DNA of 64,000 nt from assembly GCF_031877795.1 (NCBI RefSeq), contig NC_133932.1:89557994-89621993 (forward strand). Reading direction: 5' to 3'. The position numbers were made by a program, and so were the translations under genes. Source of the stretch: Strix aluco (Eukaryota; Chordata; Aves; Strigiformes; Strigidae). Below the pieces are notes generated by a model. It was not told the DNA's origin. It was given only the letters and a program-made list of their open reading frames with translations, and made no database searches. This document shows positions 1 to 12,900 of this stretch, piece by piece; within the stretch, counting starts at the first letter, position 1; every line of letters starts with the position of its first letter.

Positions 1-930
1 AAAATGCCTTTAAAGAAGGGGACAGTGCCTTGCCATGCATAGTACTGTACACTCAGCAGCTTGGCATCTTAGAAGCTTACCCATTTCACCAAAGGTGAGC
101 AATGAAGAACTCATAAATAACTAATAGTATGAAACTTTTTACAAATATCTTTTTTATAATGTAATTATTGCTTGAATCTGTCAAGAACTTTGTGACATGA
201 CTATACTTTGGAAAGAAAGTTCATAGTAGTATTTCTTCCTATTCTTTTCTTCCAAGACTGAACTTTCATAGTTATCTTCTTTATGATGTCTGCTAAATTT
301 TTCCAGCTGCACCACCAATTTTAAATGTAGTGATTGCAGTTTTGCAAATCACAGAAGCCCACAATAAATCTTCCTTAATTTTTTAAATGTAATTCTGCTA
401 GAGTATACAAAAGATGAGGAAAACATAACTCCTGTTTATTTTGCTTTCTATTTCTTAAAGATTTTTTTTTTCAATGCAATGAAGCAGATATCTTTAAACA
501 AAATGAATAGAATGTTTGTCAATATTTAGCTCCTGAGCTGCATAATAGGGTAGTTAAAACATATTAATCATTTTATTTTTGGTCTCAGATTGTGATATTT
601 TATATAATCATAATCTCAATCAAACTGTGTAATTCTTAGAATTTTGCTTACTTAGAATTTTGCAACTTATCACAGCATGATACATCCCATGGCACAGGAA
701 AACTGAAATAAGAACACTGCACTTGAAGACCAGAGAGGTATTAGAACCATCAAGTTTTATGTATTCCACAGTTAAAACTCTACCTAAGACTCTGAACTCT
801 CCAGAATATGAGTAACTTCTTTTTGAAAACAGTGTTAGCTAGAAGAGGCACACACATGGAAGGAAAGTTTCTGCTTTCTAATCCTTGTTGTCCCACTAAT
901 TTGCCTTGGAAACTGAAGATGCTGGTTAGA

Positions 931-1041
931 CTTTTTCTTTCCTTCTACTTTCCTTCTTCTTTCCTTCAAAATAGCTCTATTTAAAAAAAAAAAAAAAAAA
1001 AAAAAAAACAAAAAAAAACCACCAAAAAAAACCCACCAAAG
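931..1041. repeat. Pyrimidine tract followed by poly-A simple repeat
   Basis: A C/T-only tract (931-967) is followed by an uninterrupted run of 26 A (983-1008) and then A-rich sequence broken by single C residues to about 1041. It could be a retroposon tail, but no recognisable body lies on its 5' side, so simple repeat is the safer call. Confidence 0.8.
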
Positions 1042-3991
1042 GAAGGCTTCTACCCCAGGAGGGTAACTGCAGTGAAGAATAAAACATTGACTCTAGAATG
1101 TCTGACTCCAAGGGTGACAACAGATAATTCACATGATCATACTTCCACTTCACAGTTCTGAAAAGGGGCAGAATATGAGTCAGTTTCCCACAGATTTTGT
1201 GTACTTACGATTCAGACCACAGGTTTAGAGCAAAGAGTCTTCCTACCTGACACAACACTGACATTATCTCAAAGAACTGCAGCAGGAATTGTAACGATGA
1301 TAATCATGACATTTGGTGAACATACAGAAAAAATTTCATCTTGACCTCAGACCTGTCTCATCACCATGATGCTGCCTCATGATCTGGACTCTTTGTTGGA
1401 CCTTGGACACTGTCTCTTAAGTCTGTCCTGTTTGCCTTGCTGTAACATAGGTCTGGGGACTGACTGACTGTACTATCCCTCTCAGCTCCTGCCCTTTAAG
1501 GAGCAGCTGACCTTCAGTGGCAGTTTGTTTGCCAGGTTTCAGAATAAGTTCAGCCTTTACTTTCAACCTAGCAAATCAAGAGGAATATTTTTTAAGTTGG
1601 ATTTGTAAATTTATGGAACAAAAATAAAATCAGTGGGTAGCACAGTGTGTTTATTAGACATTTACTCATTTTGAATTAGCAAGAGATACTGGAGATTCAC
1701 CTCACGTTTTCAATACAGGCAGAAAAAACTTTGTTTAGTGAACCTAACAGAATAAAAATAGTTGTCGTGTGCATTGATGTAGCACTACCATCCTGGTGCC
1801 TTCTTATTCCCTGTGTTTGAAACTCATTAAAAACTATACCTAGGCATATGAAAAGCTGTTCTTTTTTAATTCAGATGTTGTATGTTCTTGTGTTTCATGG
1901 GCATATTTCTTTTGTTCTTTTTAAATTTTTAATTTAACTGTTAGGTATAAATGAACATTTGAGCACAGAAAGGAATAACATTTATGACTTGCAGATAAAT
2001 TCTCTAACATCTTGATCTCTCTCAAAGAGGCAGTGGTATCAAGATCACCTTAAACTTTCTAGAAAGTTTCCAGTGACAAAGAAAATTAATTCTCTTCCTA
2101 CAAACACAGGATATAAATAGTGTGGAAGCATCTGAAGACATTTTCCAGCTGCTGAGCTATACAAGTATTTCACAACCTTGGAAGAAGTTCTTGTTATCTA
2201 AACAGCAGTGTTATTACAGTTGATTAATCTTATCCTTGATATTCAACCAAACTCTAGAGTGATTCTTTCCTTCTACTTCCAGGCTGTTCTACATTATTGC
2301 ACAGTATAAAATGCACATGAACACAAACAGTCTACAAATAACCTCCTGGTATTTAGGTCATTATTACTGTATCGGGCAACTTTGTAGGTGGGGTAAATGA
2401 TTGTGTTAGCTGCACATTGTTACGTTCCTATCTAAAGATGTGCCTTGAGCCTCTGTTACTCTTTATTTCTTTATTATTGGAATATAAACCCAATTAGATG
2501 AAGCCAGAGTTCTCGGAAATGTTTATGGTAGGACAATTTATTGTCCAAATCTTATGGTTTGCTAAAAGCAGACAAGGGAATAGTCAGAGTGTACTTGACT
2601 CAGTCAAGCTCTTCATTCAATGGAATCCCATGACCTCCTCCAAGAGGTATTTCCTCCAGAATCAGAGACACTAAAATGGCTAAAGCTAGGTGAGGCTAGT
2701 CCTACCTGTGGTGTCACCCAGCAGGCACATATGCTGATGCTGCATTTCACTGGAATTTACAATAAAAATATGTTTTTGTTTCTTGACCTTTTTTAATAGA
2801 ATTATTTGAACTGTAGCATGGAATCTAGATTGTTTATAGGTTTATTTTCATAGAAAACTTATTAAGACAGAAAAAGGGAGTATAAATGTATAAAGGAAAA
2901 GTAGATGACCATCAATATGTTTGATCAGCATGGGTCAGATATAAATCATGATCTGGAGAAGCCATCCTGTTTGCAAAAATCCTTTTTCTGGTTTTCAGAC
3001 TATTGTTCCTACACTAAATTCTAATCAAGGAAGTCTTTTCACAGAAGATGAACAGTACTGGGCCATGTTGGTGCATGAGGCTAATAAATGCCAGTTTCCT
3101 GAGAGATGTCTTCTAACTTGAAGAAGTCTAACTTGAATTTGTCCAAAGATTTGGTATTATAAACACAGGTTAAATTAGTAGTCATTCTGAAATTATAGTT
3201 CCTGGTTGTGGAGAATAAAATAATACTATTAAGACAAAGACTGCATAAGGTTTTTTTTAAATGCATTGACACAGCCTTCCTCTCTTCTTTCCTCAAAATG
3301 AGCTTTAGTTCATTGTCTACTAATCTTGAAGCAGAATGAGCTAAAATATATAGACCTATAATATGTCTAACAAGTAAATATTAGGTAACCTTTGTTTTTA
3401 GGGCCACTCTATTTCTGACTTTCTTTAAACTTCACACAAGTTCACCTTCTCTGAAAAACAGCTGTAAGGAAAATATCTGATTTTTCTACAGAAAATGAAT
3501 AGGAATTAGTATACCAGCAGCTGACACTGTTGTTGCAAATTTAAAGACAAAGATGACAGCAGAATATACAAGCAGATCCATTTGAAAAGATTTTCTGGCC
3601 TGCACTAGGCTGCTTTTTAGAATCAATTAAAAAGCATTTAAAAGCTCAGTATTTCCTAGTCAATTTAGCAAAAACAAAATCACCCCTTTACAGCAAACAA
3701 GGGAGGACAGTATGCATGGAGGAAGGACTATAGTCACATACAATGATTAGCAAATAGGCTATGTTAAAAGGTGACAGGTCTATGATTGCATAAAACAATA
3801 AAAGACTGCAAAAAGTTATGAATCTAGACAAAAGAAAAAATTCAGTTGTTCTTAAAATACTGCCTACAGTCAATACTGGTTTCTGCTGTAGCAAATAAAG
3901 TAGGCAATTTATGATTTTTACCATATTGCAAATGTATCACATACTTTAGGACCAACTTTGCTGAGTAGTTCCTTTAGAGTTCCTCCAGAAG

Positions 3992-4080
3992 AAAAAAAAA
4001 AAAAAAAAAAAAACAAAACCAAACAAACAACACCCCCACAAAAAAAAAAAAAACACACTACCTTTTTTTTTTTTTTTTTT
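3992..4080. repeat. Facing A-tracts and T-tract, low complexity
   Basis: A run of 22 A (3992-4013), an A/C-rich spacer, a run of 14 A (4040-4053) and, after nine bases, a run of 18 T (4063-4080). The A and T runs are complementary and could fold back. The open frames across it encode only Lys or Phe runs and are not genes. Confidence 0.85.
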
Positions 4081-5514
4081 GTGAACAGACTTACTAAGGG
4101 CAATAAAAAAGTCTTACTTCTTTGCATCTGCATTTCCTTTAAGTATTTCAGAATGATAATACAACATAAAATCCATCAGAACTAACTCATCCAGCTTTTT
4201 GAGACCTCCCATCGCATAAAACAATCCTTTCAGCTAGGGTAACCTCTCATTAACATCTTATATTAAAATCCCTCCAATAAACACTCTGCTTCCTAAGACC
4301 TAAAACCATCAGCCTGATACAAGTCTAAAGCAGTGTCCTGACAGACTAGAACATGACTATTTGGTCAGCTCCCACACCTGTGCTAATAGCTAAATGTGTA
4401 TCAAAATGTTCCCTAGCTCTGAGGTCCACAGGCATGGAACTGCCCAGGTCTGTTAAATTCTCCTACTTTCTGAAACATCATGGCCACAACCAGGCTGCCA
4501 CCTGGAAACAGTCCCTAATCTGTGTGAATACCCATCCCTAAGCCTGGGAAATGACTGGCAAATTGAGAGGTGCCTTGGCCAAAACTGTGAGAGGGAATGA
4601 TAGAACAATGTAAAAGAATAAGCAGTTGAGTTCCTGTGCCTAGGAAAATTCCCTGTTACTGCTTAATTTACTGGTATCTTGTAATTGTAGCATGCAATGA
4701 CTAGTAAGTCCTTGAGAAATACTTAAAGACAACAAAAAGAGAGGAAATATTTAGGTTTATGCACATACAGATTAATGAGGTACATTCACATTAAGAAATA
4801 AGAAGTTTCTTGTAAAGCATCAAAGCAACTGTCTCAGGGCAGTTACAACACCATATTTAACAAGCACAGCTCTTCCGCGTTAAATGTCCTTGACTGGACC
4901 ATTTCTTCCTCTGTAGATGAAACTTTAATATTATGGGGGCAATAATAAAAGGGTACACTAATTTTTACATAACATCAGTAAAACAAGTTAGATTATTACA
5001 TTTCTACTTTACGTCTTTAATTAGAAACCAGGACTGCTTTCACCAGTGTCAGTGAGAATTTTATCAGGACTGATGCTCATATTCAAGAAACATCTGAAGA
5101 TATGTGTTGCATAAACTGCTTAAGCCCATCTGAGATTATGCTGCCTCCAAAAATGGGGAGCAGTTCAGGCGCTTCATTTGCATAAGCACTAGCCTTTGCT
5201 TGGTGGAACAGAAGCAGCAGCATGAGCTGATATGGTTGAAAATAATATCAGCATAAAAACAATATTAACTACCAGTAGATAATAAATCTGATGCAGTTGA
5301 TTGCACACTGAGGAGCAGCGTAATTCTAGCATAGGAAGGATGTCAAGATCACCCCTTTTATTTCTTAAAGATGCTTATGAAATCACCTCTGATCTTATCT
5401 TCACTTCTCTAAATGTCATATTTGTAAATGTAGTCCTTTCTATATGGAATACATGGTGCAAAACTCCATTTTAGCAAAAAATCATAAGCAATTATTTAAA
5501 AAAAAAAAGATAGA

Positions 5515-6681
5515 ATTGCATTACCTGACAAATTTGTGGCCTTCTACAGCATTGATGGATAAGAGAAGAGCAACTGACATCATCTATGTGGACTTGTGCA
5601 AAACATTTGACACTGTCCCATACGACATCCTTATCTCTAAATTGAAGAGACAGTGATTTGATAGATGGACCACTCGGTGGATAAGGAATTGGCTGGATGG
5701 TCACACTCAAAGAACTGCAGTCGAGGGCTCAATGTCTGAGTGGAGAGCAGTGACTAATGGCATTCTTTGGGGGTCAGTATTGAGACCAGTGCTGTTTAAC
5801 ATCTTTGTTGACGACATGGACAGTGGGATCGAGTACATCCTCAGCAAGTTTGCCGACACCACCAAGCTGTGTGGTGCGGTTGACACGCTGGAGGGAAGGG
5901 ATGTGCCATCCACAGGGACCTGGACAGGCTGGAGAGATGGGCCCATGCAAACTCATGAAGTTCAACAAGGCCAAGTGTAAAATCCTGCACATGGGTCGGT
6001 GCAATCCCAAGCACGAATACAGGCTGAGCAATGAATGGATAGAGAGCAGTCCTGTAGAGAAGGACTTGGGGTATTGGTGGATGGAAAAGTGAATATGAGT
6101 CAGCCGTGTGTGCTCAGCACAACACAGAAAGCCAACCATATCCTGGGCTGCATCAAGAGAAGTGTGGCCAGCAGGTCGGGGGAGGCAATTCTCCCCCTCT
6201 ATCCCACTCTCACAAGACCCCACCTTGTTCTGTGCTGTGTTCAGCTCTGGGGCCCCCAACATAAGAAGGATCTGGACCTGCTCAAGCAGGTCCAGAAGAG
6301 AGCCATGAAGATGAAGTTGGATCACCTCCCTTATGAAAACAGCCTGAGAGAATTGGGGTTGTTCAACCTAGAGAAGAGAAGGCTCTGGGGAGACCTTATA
6401 GCAGCCTTCCAGTACTTGAAGGAGGCCTACAGGAAAGATGGGGAGGGACTCTTTATTGGGGAGTGTAGTGACAGGATGAGGGGTAACAGTTTTAAAATGA
6501 AAGAGGGTAGGTTTTGATTAGATATAAGGAAGAAATTCTTTCCTGTGAGGGTGGTGAGACACTGGAACAGGTTGCCCAGAGAGGTTGTGGATGTCCCCTC
6601 CCTGGAAGTGTTCAAGGCCAGGTTGGATGGGGCTTTGAGCAACCTGGTCTAGTGGAAGGTGTCCGTGCCCATGGCAGTCTT
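5515..6681 (+). mobile_element. CR1 LINE fragment, about 1.2 kb, truncated at both ends
   Basis: CR1 is the main non-LTR retrotransposon of birds, and most copies are 5'-truncated. This copy starts inside the reverse transcriptase region of ORF2 and runs through the ORF2 C-terminus (ends 6517) into the 3' UTR. It stops at about 6681, before the usual terminal segment with its short ATTCTATGA-type repeats, so the 3' end is also missing. The match is long and colinear with the minus-strand copy at 26.7-27.4 kb. Frameshifts and stops show that it is inactive. An A-run just upstream (about 5499-5509) may be unrelated. Confidence 0.95.
5573..6517 (+). pseudogene. Remnant of CR1 ORF2 reverse transcriptase
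   Basis: ORF2 of CR1 encodes an endonuclease and reverse transcriptase. Here pieces of the catalytic and C-terminal parts survive in different frames. 5573-5656 carries the [11 protein letters not shown] block and ends in a stop. 5732 to about 5910 carries DDMDSGI and the catalytic box written FADTTKL, where active copies have FADDTKL, so one of the paired Asp residues is lost. A frameshift near 5910 moves the [10 protein letters not shown] block to another frame. A second near 6070 moves the VQLWGPQHKKD and LRELGLFNLEKRR blocks into the frame that ends at 6517. The endonuclease domain is absent. This is a dead fragment. Confidence 0.92.
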
Positions 6682-6918
6682 AAAATATTTATTACACAAA
6701 AGACAGGCAACATCAATAGTAAATTGCACTTCATAAACTCAAGTCTGAGACACAAAACAAGAATTCATAAAATCCCTATAAATGAAAATGCTTAAGTTTG
6801 CTGCATCTCTGCTCTACCGTATGGAGATAACAAGGGAAGACTGCAATTTTAATTGGTCCAATAAAGTCGACTTGTATTATGGTAAAGGAATATAAAAGCT
6901 AGATCAAAGCCAGTCTGC

Positions 6919-6942
6919 CTAACAAACGGGCCTGTTTGTTAG
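6919..6942. repeat. 24-bp near-perfect palindrome
   Basis: The left arm CTAACAAAC (6919-6927) is the exact reverse complement of GTTTGTTAG (6934-6942). The six central bases GGGCCT are themselves almost self-complementary, so only one central pair is imperfect. No function is assigned. Confidence 0.8.
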
Positions 6943-9900
6943 TATCAACACTGAGACAGCAGTAGCAGCCCCTGCAGCAGAGCAGCCAACACAAGGAATG
7001 CATGTTGCCATATGCAAGGAAATCCTTTAAGCGCTTTTATTTATTGGTTTGCAAAGAACTTCATTAGCTGAAGCTTCAACAATGACAAGCACTCTTTAGA
7101 GATGTAGGAAAAAGCATAATGCATAGGAACAGTAGAGAGAAAAAAAAGATCATTCCTTCCCCTTTGTGTAAGTGTTGGAATGGAGTTTCCAGCATTCTTT
7201 CTCATAAATTCTTCCATTAATTTTGTAATCAAGTTCTGAATGACTTTATTACACTTTGTGCTATCTGCTGGTTGTGTCTTGTTTTACAATGATTTATAAG
7301 TGGAAGTTAAAAACAAAGTAAGATGGCAATATATCCCTGGCAGGGAAGTAGGAAAAGGAGTGTACTTGAACACCACAAAAGTTTCCTTCATTCTGAAACA
7401 AAGAGAAAGTTTGTACATGAAGTATCTCTTCTTCCATTTCTTTCAGTGAGGTCATCTCCTTATTGCCTAAATCTTGTTTCTAAGAATCAGCTTGGCTCTG
7501 AACTCCAAAGTAGCCCTGCCTTCTAGACTGCAGAGATGCTCTGAATCAGCTCTGGAAATCTCCCTGCTTCAGGAGCCTCTAACACTGGTATGTTCACCTA
7601 TCTACAAATTTTGTAGGATCCCTGTTCCTAAAGCATGGCAGCACCTCATACTACCATCTGATATAGGAGTACTGCAGTAGTCATTTTACTGATGAGCAAA
7701 AACTTTTCACAAAAGCTGCTTTCCCCCAGGTCAGGCAGGAATTCTGCAATAGACCAATGAAGCAAAGCTAACCCTAGCACATCTCAGGTTACGTTCCAGC
7801 ATGCAGCTCCTGAGGTTTTGTTAATGAATTTGTAAAAATCTCTGAACCTTCTACCTCCTGTGCACCCTAAACAGATCAGCTGCCTGGAACCGTCTTCCAT
7901 ACAGTAGAACTAAATCCAGCTTAAGATGTGAGGGATGCAGCCAGATTTCAAAGGCTATGTCTATGTTACTAAAGCCAGGCCAGATAGCAACTTCAAACAC
8001 TGGACCCGTGGTTGTTCACATCAGTTCATTTTTGCCTTGCTCCTACATCTGTTTTGGACCATTCAAAGTAGCTTCCTATAAGATATATCTTCTCCCAGGG
8101 GAACTAGTCCTGAGCCATTCACACTGGCTAGGGACCAATCCCCAGCTCTCTTTAACTTCACGTTTAGACAAAGCCTCAGTGACCAGTTACAGCTTGGTAA
8201 GCACCTTTACCTTAAATGTCAGGAAAGCATGTTAGAGACCATGCTCCCCTCAGTAAGATAACAAGGGCAAAATTCTGGGCATTCTCTACTCCCTGCCCTG
8301 AGGTCCCCAGATACAACAAAATACTTGATAGCATTACATGCCCCTGCAGTACTAATACAGCCTCCTTGAATACTTCTCATCTCACGGGAAGTATTTATAT
8401 ATTTCTCTGCAGCAAAAAACATTCTGTTATTTCTCCTTGAGAAAAACGTAACAGTCACCTTCCAAAGCTCATCCTGTGCAGTTTCAGCACTCAAGCCTCA
8501 TGCTTCATTGCTGTACAAATGTCTGTTGTAAGCAGCTGTATCATGATTAGTATGGAGCACTTTCCAGTCCCCAAGTCAGATGTCATGCTGCAGCTACAGC
8601 AAGGCTTCAGACTGCATATATAAAATCTCCACATCCCAGTTTCCTTGCAAAGCAAAGCTGCGCTCACAGCCTAGGTAGGAGCAAGAGCAAATGCTAATCA
8701 AATGACGATCTGGATAATTGGTAGATCAGGATTTCAGTCTGCACCAGATCATGCAATAGAAAAGAAGTGTGAATGCAGCCTTATAGAGCTCAAAATATTG
8801 AACAGTCTGGTAAAGCAACCACAAGGAAAAATGATAAGCTGCTACTGTGTGTGAGAAACTAGGCTTTATTTGTGGAACACACATTTATACCTATTTCACA
8901 GGCAGTTTCTGCAGTGCTCTGAGAGCTCCAGATTAAGATCCTCCTAGAAACACAGACCACGCTTGTTATCTCTCTCTCCTAGAGTCTGGCATTGCTGGGG
9001 ATTTTTTTTTTTTTTAAATGCTTTAAAGCTTATAATTGCAGCCAAGCCTTCATCATAACACAACAATGACATCAAATGAGAACAGTAACAAAAATCCAGA
9101 AGAAGTGAAGCATACAGATATCTTTGTGCTTTGTTTTGAAGTGACACCATTATTCAATCACTGAGAATCTACAAGGGGAAAGCTACCAAATTGATAAAAC
9201 AACAGAACAGGCACAGTGTTTGGAATTACCAAATGCAGGACAAAAATGTGGAGCAAAGGGAACTAAAATCACAGATGGATGTAAAGCAAAACCAAACTTT
9301 ATGAATAAGTTGTTCCAGTGTGCAGAGTCCTAAGTGCTAGAGCCAGCTTTGGCTAAAATACACAAACAGAGCAGTCATTGGAGTTCTTCAACAGTCAAGT
9401 CACTTGGAAAAACACAAGCAGCTATAAATCAAACAAGCCACGTGTTTGTGGGCATATTTCACATAGAGGGTGCATTGAGATAGACCTGCAAGAACATGAT
9501 TACAATAGCCAAGAAACTGAGCTTTTTTTAATTTTTTAATGTTTGGAAAGCACCTAGAACTTTGTGATTGCTACACAAAAGCACATAGCTACAATAACAA
9601 CAACAAATGTTTAAAGTCTAAAAAGGATAGCCAAGACAAAGACGAGGAAAAAAAAAAGAGAGGGGTGGGAGAGCAGATTTGAGACACTGTTATGGCACAT
9701 AAGTACGTAATTTAATCAAAGTAAGTTAACCAAAACTAGATTTACTCTATAAACAGTTAAATGGTGCTGGAACTCACTCAAAATCAAATCAAATTTGGAT
9801 TTCTACCAGGCTCTTAACATTGGTACATAAATATGGAACGAGCAGTGACAGGCTCATTTCCACTTCTGGGTTGTGAGTGTTGATAGCTCTATGACTCTGA

Positions 9901-12900
9901 TGGATAACTGCAGGTATAGGATAAGAAAGCGGGGAAAAATAATTATTACAAGAAATAACATGGTAGTCTCCAGAATAGTAGATTAACCTGAAAGGAAAAC
10001 TTGGCAGAGCACAATCCCATCACTATGAAAACAAGGCAGATAGCAGCAGACTCTGCTGTTGTAGTGCTGTCACTGCTTTTATACAAAGGCTATACTACAA
10101 TGATAAAACTCAAAACCGAAGGCACAAAGATGATTGTTAATGAAAGCATGTGAAACAAATAGTGAAAGTCAAGTCAGCAAGCAGGACAAGTGTGCACTGA
10201 CATAGGTCACTTAGTGTGGGTAAAATGAAAGAGCTATGAGTATTAAAAAGATAATCTAATGCTTCAGATTGTGTTGAACTACTTTCTCCAGTGTCCATAA
10301 AGTAATTAAAGCTCTCTAGGCAGAGCACTGTGTGATGAAAACCCTCTAGGAGCCTAAAACTGTAAGAAAGATGCTGTTCTGGGTTACAATACTCCTTCCT
10401 ACAACCCGAGCTTGGCTGCTGAACACAGCCTAAACTGAGATATGACCAAACTGAAGTGCTACAAGAACACACGTACAGGCAACTTTGAATTTAGCTTGAA
10501 GAAAGAGTCTCAGCCACTGTGTTACAAAACTTTATAATCCTGTCATCTACATTTTTGCACAACAGTATGGCATTTACAGCACTCACACTGCAGATGGGAA
10601 ATCTGGGTTCAGCTCCTTGTTCAGCCTAAGAGGATTTAAACCTGCATCTTTCACCTCCAAGGCAACCACACCAATTTTTAGGTTAGACATGCTCTATCTT
10701 GTCCCTAGTCATCCACTGAAATCAAGAGTTGAAATCCTGTCATACTAAACTTAGCAGAAGCATTGCAATGGAATTCTAGCAGGCAGGGCATCACCCAAGT
10801 GGTCTGCGCTCTAGGAGTCAGAAAGAAATAACGGAAGCTTCAGCTAAAGTAACTGAACAAAGTTAGTTTAATTTTTCAATTAAAACCAAAAAGTTCTGTT
10901 CTGTATCATATCATGCAAGGAGATGCCACCAAATTAGAGTACAAAACCTTCACTTTGATCAGACCATTTTCTTCATAGGGCTGAGCTGTGGAGGTTACTC
11001 ACCAAGACTTCAGAAAAACCCATGCCAAAACCATCATTAGAAGTGGATACTTCCTAACCCTTTTCCATGCCTGTTCCTGCAGTCCATAATGCTCTATCAG
11101 ACTTTGATTGCTGAACTTCACAGTTTAGTTCTATTAAAGGTTGACATATACAGCATGATAGAAGAAAAAAATGCCTGTATTTTTCTCATCTGTCATTAAT
11201 TTTTTTAACTACTCACTGAACAATAACTGTGGTCTGCGAGTCACAATAGCAACACAAGTGTGCATGCCATGTTAACATTTCTAGATATGTAATTTCAGAT
11301 CATGAAACCACTAGCTTTAGAAATCTAAACTGGCAATACTTGGTAAATGCTTGGAGAGCTAAGAGGAAAACTGATATGTTCTAGAAAGCGTTGTTTGTAA
11401 TTCAAAGGGAGAAGCTTCGATATTTGTGTTTGAAAAAAAGTGAGCATTCTTTATAATGTGATGTTTCTACAAGAACATGTGCAATATTTAATATAGGTCA
11501 AGAGCCCATTTTCTCTCCTCTTCCGGGAGAGTTCCAAGAAAATTAAAGATTTCAATCTGACTCCACCAGAAAACGTTAGTTTCTGAGTTGCAGCCAAAAA
11601 GCTCACATTAGGTTGCCAGAAAATAGAAAATTGTCTTTATAGTCCAAATATAACAGAAACCATGAAGTTCTGATAAATCCTATTACATGATCACAAGTGA
11701 TTTCTGGGTAATATTTAGAGGTTGTGCTCCTGTTTGCTGGTTTTTTAAAAATCAGAAATAATGTATATTAAATATTGTTTATGTACGCCAAACAGGTTTT
11801 TTTGCTATCACCAAAGCACACAATATCAGTGATGTTACTGCATTGTTCCTCTTATTTTTACCGTTCCATGTCTTTCCTTTATGCATGAAAACAACATACT
11901 CTACATTTTTGTTTTCCTTTAACAAAACCCAGGCTTAACCCCAATTGTTGTCATGTGCCTTCATTTCAGTTGGTACTGGTTTTGTTTTTCTTGGACCCAG
12001 CAAAAGCTAAGCGTACTGAAACATAGCTTACTTCATGTCAAAATATATTGTGCTACACATACTAGCTGATCAGGACTTGTTTTCTCTAAATACTGAAAAG
12101 ATTTCCTCTTGTTGTTTCAGGATATTTCTAAAACGTGTCTCTGAGCTTAGGGCTAAGGTTTGATTAATGCATGATTTCCTCTTTAAAATTAGAAACAGGA
12201 ATCATGAGTGATGGTTAATAATTTTCATTTGCTCTTCTGCTCTGTTTTCCAAGTAGTCTAATTAAGGCCTGGTTCCCAAGCTTGATTAGGCTTCTTTTAC
12301 ATCTGACTGCAGTTTGCAGATAGTGCTTCCAGGCAGGAACTCATGCTTATTTGCAGTAAATGGGAACAATCTGGGAAGGAACAAGAAGATTGCTTTTTGG
12401 GTGTTTTTTTCCCCTCCTTTAATTAGAGAAATTGTAGTGTCTCTTGCAGGAATCAACAACATCATTTAACTATAAATGTGGAGACACAGTAATGAGGCCC
12501 CAAGTCACATTTGTTGAACTGCGTGTTGTAGTCGTGCCATTAGAGACAGCTGTTTTACACTTTTACCAAGTCTGTTGGATTGCAGGGCAGTCAGTCTATG
12601 TTGTCTGAATTTCACATGTACTATGAGAGTTGTAAAAGGTCTGTACAAACATCCTAGTTAGTCACTAGGTCTCTGACCTGGTGTCTCCTCAGGATATTGA
12701 GCAGTGCTGCCTACACATCCTAGCAGTGGGGAAGATGCTTCTACTGCTGCCTAACTATTCCAACAGCAATTCCTAAAACAAGTTCCCATGATAATACCAT
12801 ATGATACTATATATGTAGCTATATGTATCAACAATGTGTGTTTCAAAGACTTGCTCAGTCCTCAGAAAAGGAGAAAGTTCCTCCCCCCCACTCTAGCCAT

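Larger units (their letters stand above)
1..5514. other. AT-rich intergenic DNA, no gene seen
   Basis: AT-rich, CpG-poor sequence with stops in all frames. The longest open stretches are under 80 codons, often lack an ATG start and resemble no family I know. It contains the A-rich tracts listed separately. No exon, RNA gene or recognisable transposon was found here. Confidence 0.7.

Noticed and set aside
5774-6325. 183-codon minus-strand frame
   Set aside because: Antisense shadow of the CR1 ORF2 remnant on the plus strand.
10570-10680. SINE-like phrases (GGGTTCAGCTCC, GATTTAAACCTGCATC)
   Set aside because: Reminiscent of an ancient SINE or LINE tail, but the order and length do not fit a consensus I can name.
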